Of a stretch of DNA of 7,966 nucleotides, positions 5,149-7,966 are shown piece after piece. The notes below the pieces were generated by a model, which did not search any database, was not told where the DNA came from, and saw nothing but the letters and a program-made list of their open reading frames with translations. Positions within the stretch are counted from its first letter, which is position 1; every line of letters begins with the position of its first letter. The stretch is taken from the NCBI GenBank assembly GCA_030607655.1, contig JAUWJN010000101.1, forward strand, positions 1 to 7,966, in the 5' to 3' direction. The translations under genes and the position numbers were made by a program. Source of the DNA: a bacterium. Lineage in GTDB: Bacteria > Armatimonadota > Zipacnadia > Zipacnadales > Zipacnadaceae.

Positions 5149-6213
5149 ATGCGCAAGGAATCGCTGGCATTTCTAGAGGCCTTGATGACGACACCCTCGC
5201 CGTCGGGCTTTGAGCAGCCCGTGCAGCGCATCATTCGTGATACAGTCGGTGATTGGGCTGACGAGGTACGCACGGACCTGCACGGTAACGTCATCGCCAT
5301 CAAAAACCCCGACCTCGCGCCTCGGGTGATGCTGGCGGGGCACGCTGACCAGATTGGGTTTATGGTTCAACACGTCACTGACGAAGGCTACATACATTTC
5401 AGCGCGATTGGAGGCGTTGATGCTGCTCTGGTGCCGGGCTCGCGGGTCAGTATCTGGGCCGCCGGCGGCCCAGTGCTGGGAGTGGTTGGTCGCAAGCCGA
5501 TACACTTGATGAAGGCTGAAGAGCGCAATAAGGCCGAGGTTGAGCTTAACAAGCTATGGATTGACATCGGCGCGGGCAGCAGAGACGAGGCGTTCGGGCG
5601 TGTCCAGATCGGTGACCCGATTACCTTTGACCTGCGCATGGACCGCCTCTCTGATGACCTGGTTGCCGGCCCCGCCTTTTATGACAAGTCGGGAGCTTTT
5701 GTGGTGATGGAGGTGCTGCGCATCCTACGGCGGCGGAAGTTAGGTTGTTCGCTGTACAGTGTCGCGACGGTCCAGGAGGAAACGGGACTACGCGGGGGGC
5801 GTACCAGTGCCTACGGCATTGATCCGCTGGTGGGAATCGCGGTGGATGTCACCTTCGCGAGCGACTATCCGGGGGCGGACAAGTCACTCATCGGCGAGAT
5901 TAAACTGGGTCAGGGCCCAACGATAGCCCGGGGCGGCAACATCAATCCGGTGCTTTTTGATCTACTGGTACAAACCGCGAAGGAGAAGAAGATTCCCTAT
6001 CAGATAGAGGCCGCACCCCGGGCGACCGGCACCGACGCCAATGTCATCCAGATAACCCGGGCGGGTGTCGCCGCCGGCCTGGTCAGTATCCCCAATCGCT
6101 ATATGCACACCCAGGTTGAAGTGGTCTCGCTGCGGGACATAACGAATGCCGCCCGCCTTCTGGCAGAGACCGTGGCCCGCATTGATGAGACAATAGATTT
6201 CACTCCGCAGTAG
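5149..6213 (+). CDS. M42-family metallo-aminopeptidase
   Basis: A 354-residue cytosolic di-zinc (or cobalt) peptidase of the M42 glutamyl-aminopeptidase/TET family, which trims N-terminal residues from peptides as large oligomers; members have often been misnamed endoglucanase. Seen: AGHADQIGF (63-71, ligand His65 with Asp67), bridging Asp179 in PAFYDKSG, general base and ligand Glu210/Glu211 in VQEETGLRG, Asp233 in AVDVTFASDYPG, and His320 in MHTQVEVVS. The PDZ-like dimerisation insert lies at about 75-165. All five metal ligands are present. Variants from the usual text are DQIG for DEIG and FYDKSG for the common FDDRxG. The length matches the family. The ATG at 5149 has GGAG ten bases upstream. 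The exact peptide specificity is not predictable. It follows the synthase gene by 87 bases on the same strand. Confidence 0.92.
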   Translation: MRKESLAFLEALMTTPSPSGFEQPVQRIIRDTVGDWADEVRTDLHGNVIAIKNPDLAPRVMLAGHADQIGFMVQHVTDEGYIHFSAIGGVDAALVPGSRVSIWAAGGPVLGVVGRKPIHLMKAEERNKAEVELNKLWIDIGAGSRDEAFGRVQIGDPITFDLRMDRLSDDLVAGPAFYDKSGAFVVMEVLRILRRRKLGCSLYSVATVQEETGLRGGRTSAYGIDPLVGIAVDVTFASDYPGADKSLIGEIKLGQGPTIARGGNINPVLFDLLVQTAKEKKIPYQIEAAPRATGTDANVIQITRAGVAAGLVSIPNRYMHTQVEVVSLRDITNAARLLAETVARIDETIDFTPQ

Positions 6214-6255
6214 GCGACGCAGAGCCACTATCGGCTGCGCTGCAAAGGTGAACTC

Positions 6256-6284
6256 CATCCCGGCTGCTCGTGCCAGTCGGGATG
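6256..6284 (+). terminator. 11-bp hairpin after the peptidase gene
   Basis: CATCCCGGCTG (6256-6266) pairs with CAGTCGGGATG (6274-6284) with one G-T pair and loop CTCGTGC. It lies 42 bases after the peptidase stop. Following bases are CTTAGCGATAT, with no T-run, so termination is likely but not certain. Confidence 0.5.
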
Positions 6285-6290
6285 CTTAGC

Positions 6291-6459
6291 GATATGATCT
6301 GTGACGAGAACGGCAAATGTGTGCATAGTAGGTTACAACGGTGTAGCACGGAACCATCAGGGATTGGGAATCGGCTCGGCGATGCTGGACTTCGTGTTGT
6401 CCGCCATCAGAGCGGAAGGAATGGAATATGCCGGGGTAATCGTGGCGGACAACGAATGA
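6291..6459 (+). pseudogene. Frameshifted relic of a GNAT acetyltransferase
   Basis: Two adjacent frames give one recognisable GNAT segment. ICDENGKCV (from 6297) is the strand that usually reads as a variant of enGkivG. After a +1 shift at about 6321-6325 the text becomes IVGYNGVARNHQGLGIGSAM and continues to IVADNE, ending in TGA at 6457-6459. QGLGIG fits the acetyl-CoA-binding motif A pattern (Q/R)xxGx(G/A), and VADN matches the strand after it. The first ~60 residues and the C-terminal part expected after DN (fYeklGF-like) are absent. No start with a ribosome binding site is found. It is best read as a decayed, truncated gene lying against the acquired AAC(3) gene. The identification rests on short motifs. 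Confidence 0.5.
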
Positions 6460-6517
6460 GCGTCGCGCAAAACCAGCCTTCCTTCTAATACTTGTTATGA
6501 ATGCCAAGGATGTGAAG

Positions 6518-7276
6518 ATGGAAGACACAAGACGAGTGACAAAAGACATGATCAAAGAATGCCTGGTAGCGCTAGGCATAGCTGAAGGCGACATCGTATT
6601 CCTTCATTCGTCACTGAAGAGCATTGGTTATGTCGTAGGAGGCGCAGACACAGTTATTGACGCGTTTTTGGAGACACTGGGGAATAGTGGCACACTTGTT
6701 CTCCCTGCGCTTTGTCGTTACGATTGGGAGAAGATGGATCGCGAGGCGATCGAAAAGGCATGGGACATTCAAACTACGCCAACGTTCACCGGTCTTATAC
6801 CAGAGACCCTGAGAAAGCGCTCTGGAAGCGTAAGGAGTGATAACCCCACCCATTCTGTGACCGCTATCGGGCGGTACGCCTCAGAGATTACGAAAGAGCA
6901 CAAAACGGCGCACGGGGGAGAATGGGCAGCCAATCGGCCCATATGGGCGTCGTATGGTGCTTTTGGAGAAAATAGCCCCTGGGATAAGCTTTACTTGTTG
7001 GACGCCAAGTATATGTTTATCGGAGTTGACTTCAGTTGCTGTACAATGTTGCACCATGTACAGGTGTTGCTTCTGGAAAACTACCTCAGGAAAACTGACA
7101 GTAATGCTTCGTGGCCCACATTTGATTTCGGACGGATGGGCAAGAAGCTTGAACACCTCGGGCTAGTAAGGATCGGCAAGATCGGTGGAGCCGTCACGAG
7201 ACTAATAAGCAGCAGGTCTTTGGTCGAGACGGCGATAAGACTTCTGCGGGAAGAGGGCTATGATCGTTATCGATAA
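6518..7276 (+). CDS. AAC(3)-family aminoglycoside N-acetyltransferase-like protein
   Basis: A 252-residue protein of the Antibiotic_NAT family (AAC(3), YokD, FrbF), which transfers acetyl from acetyl-CoA to an amine. Seen: FLHSSLKSIG (28-37), VVGGADTVIDAF (39-50), GTLVLPA (58-64), TFTGLIPETLRKRSG (89-103), RSDNPTHSVTAIG (106-118), GAFGENSPWDKL (147-158), and TMLHHVQ (176-182) where the family usually has TxxHxxE; the Glu is Gln here. Length is normal. ATG 6518 was preferred to ATG 6497: AAGGA (6506-6510) lies seven bases before 6518, while nothing suitable precedes 6497. G+C is about 45-50% in lines I counted, against ~60% in the peptidase gene and the following hydrolase, and codons such as AGA, ATA and CTA are common, which suggests transfer from elsewhere. 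Many family members do not confer resistance, so the substrate (an aminoglycoside or another amine) is open. Confidence 0.85.
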   Translation: MEDTRRVTKDMIKECLVALGIAEGDIVFLHSSLKSIGYVVGGADTVIDAFLETLGNSGTLVLPALCRYDWEKMDREAIEKAWDIQTTPTFTGLIPETLRKRSGSVRSDNPTHSVTAIGRYASEITKEHKTAHGGEWAANRPIWASYGAFGENSPWDKLYLLDAKYMFIGVDFSCCTMLHHVQVLLLENYLRKTDSNASWPTFDFGRMGKKLEHLGLVRIGKIGGAVTRLISSRSLVETAIRLLREEGYDRYR

Positions 7277-7335
7277 AAAATCCGTCTATCGACTGAAGGT
7301 AGCAATGCAAGACTTTCATAACAAGGAGAACTATG

Positions 7336-7966
7336 ATGTTCATTGATATTCACGCTCATGCGTATTGGAAGCACCCACCCATTTTGGGGTTGGTTCAGTT
7401 CTGCACCCCGGAGCAAGTGATTGCGCGCTACGACGAAGCCGGGATAGAGAGGGGGGCGCTGCTCCCCATCGTCAGTCCGGAGGTCTATCTTCCCCAGTCC
7501 AACGAGGATATCCTTGATATGGCGGAGCAGTACCCCGACCGGTTCATCCCGTTCTGCAACATTGATCCGCGCGCCCTGACGAACTCGGCCGACGCGCCGC
7601 TGGACCGTTTGCTCCGATACTACCGCGACCAGGGATGCAAGGGCCTCGGCGAGGTGATGCTGAACGTGCCGGTCATGGACCCGATGGTCCAGAATCTGTT
7701 CAAACACGCACAGGATGTGGGGCTTCCGGTGATATTCGATGGCTCGGATCAGGTCGGCGGCGATTTCGGACTGTACGACGACCCCGGGTTGCCGCAACTG
7801 GAGCACACCCTGCTGAGGTTCCGGGAACTCATCATGCTCGGCCACGGCCCGGTGTTCTGGACGGAGATCGGCCGGTTGGAGACCCCGGCCGACAGGAATA
7901 CCGGGTTCGGACCCGGCGGCGGACAGGTAAAGCGTTGGCTCCCGGGTGGTCCGATCCAGGAGGAGG
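7336..7966 (+). CDS. Amidohydrolase-2 family protein, 3' end beyond the window
   Basis: At least 210 residues of a metal-dependent TIM-barrel hydrolase of the amidohydrolase-2 (PF04909-like) type, open to the right edge. Seen: FIDIHAHAYW (2-11, metal pair His6/His8), YPDRFIPFCNIDP (76-88), the barrel strand CKGLGEVMLN with a likely metal or catalytic Glu, VGLPVIFD where members usually have VxxHxG, and LIMLGHGPVFWTEI near residue 170 (the third-His motif, usually GHAP.FW). Family members add ~80-100 residues including a final Asp not seen here. ATG 7336 has AAGGAG seven bases upstream (7323-7328); ATG 7333 one codon earlier is also possible. The gap to the AAC(3) gene is 59 bases with no terminator, so the two may share a transcript, but base composition returns to ~60% G+C. 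Decarboxylase or hydrolase function and substrate are unknown. Confidence 0.85.
   Translation, partial: MFIDIHAHAYWKHPPILGLVQFCTPEQVIARYDEAGIERGALLPIVSPEVYLPQSNEDILDMAEQYPDRFIPFCNIDPRALTNSADAPLDRLLRYYRDQGCKGLGEVMLNVPVMDPMVQNLFKHAQDVGLPVIFDGSDQVGGDFGLYDDPGLPQLEHTLLRFRELIMLGHGPVFWTEIGRLETPADRNTGFGPGGGQVKRWLPGGPIQEE

Noticed and set aside
7267..7845. 192-codon minus-strand frame opposite the terminal amidohydrolase
   Set aside because: The plus strand encodes an unmistakable amidohydrolase-2 protein with a strong ribosome binding site that stays open to the window edge.

Overview
The window is bacterial chromosomal DNA, mostly about 55-60% G+C, with Shine-Dalgarno-led genes, an ECF sigma-factor operon and ordinary metabolic genes. 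It contains no plasmid, phage, IS, CRISPR, tRNA or rRNA signature. The mix of an ECF sigma factor with the NTAASRYRYGLAKLR type of region 4, a membrane protein with a pseudopilin-like C-terminus, several amidohydrolase-2 proteins and an M42 peptidase is what I associate with uncultured Armatimonadota, Planctomycetota or Chloroflexota genomes. That assignment is a guess, and no marker gene settles it.

Layout. (1) 1-314, minus: the 5' part of an amidohydrolase gene. Its first ~69 bases are repeated 236 bp further along in another frame, so the gene is broken or misassembled at the window edge. (2) 627-2860, minus: a compact three-gene operon, in transcription order an ECF sigma factor (2860-2306), a small one-helix membrane protein (2316-1990, overlapping by 11 bp) and a large membrane-anchored protein of unknown function (1976-627). 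(3) 3173-3478, plus: a free-standing 101-residue protein that is only the last two blades of the gyrase A C-terminal beta-pinwheel, with a GyrA-box-like QKRGGKG. (4) 3479-3813: a run of hairpins, a good sigma-70-type promoter and a structured leader. (5) 3814-6213, plus: a 2-isopropylmalate/homocitrate/Re-citrate synthase family enzyme, then an M42 metallo-aminopeptidase, separated by 87 bp with short palindromes. (6) 6214-6517: a strong hairpin and the frameshifted relic of a GNAT acetyltransferase. (7) 6518-7276, plus: an AAC(3)-family acetyltransferase whose base composition is clearly lower in G+C than its neighbours. (8) 7336 to the right edge, plus: a second, unrelated amidohydrolase-2 protein, cut by the window end.

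How the parts relate. The sigma factor and its two membrane partners look like one regulated unit, with the small protein in the position of an anti-sigma factor. The synthase and peptidase may share a transcript from the 3643-3671 promoter. The AAC(3) gene looks acquired, sits beside the decayed GNAT gene and may be co-transcribed with the terminal amidohydrolase. I found no clear new defence or mobile system. The most unusual items are the two-blade gyrase-CTD protein, the edge duplication, the hairpin-rich 3479-3813 region, and the acquired AAC(3) gene with a Gln in place of the usual active-site Glu.
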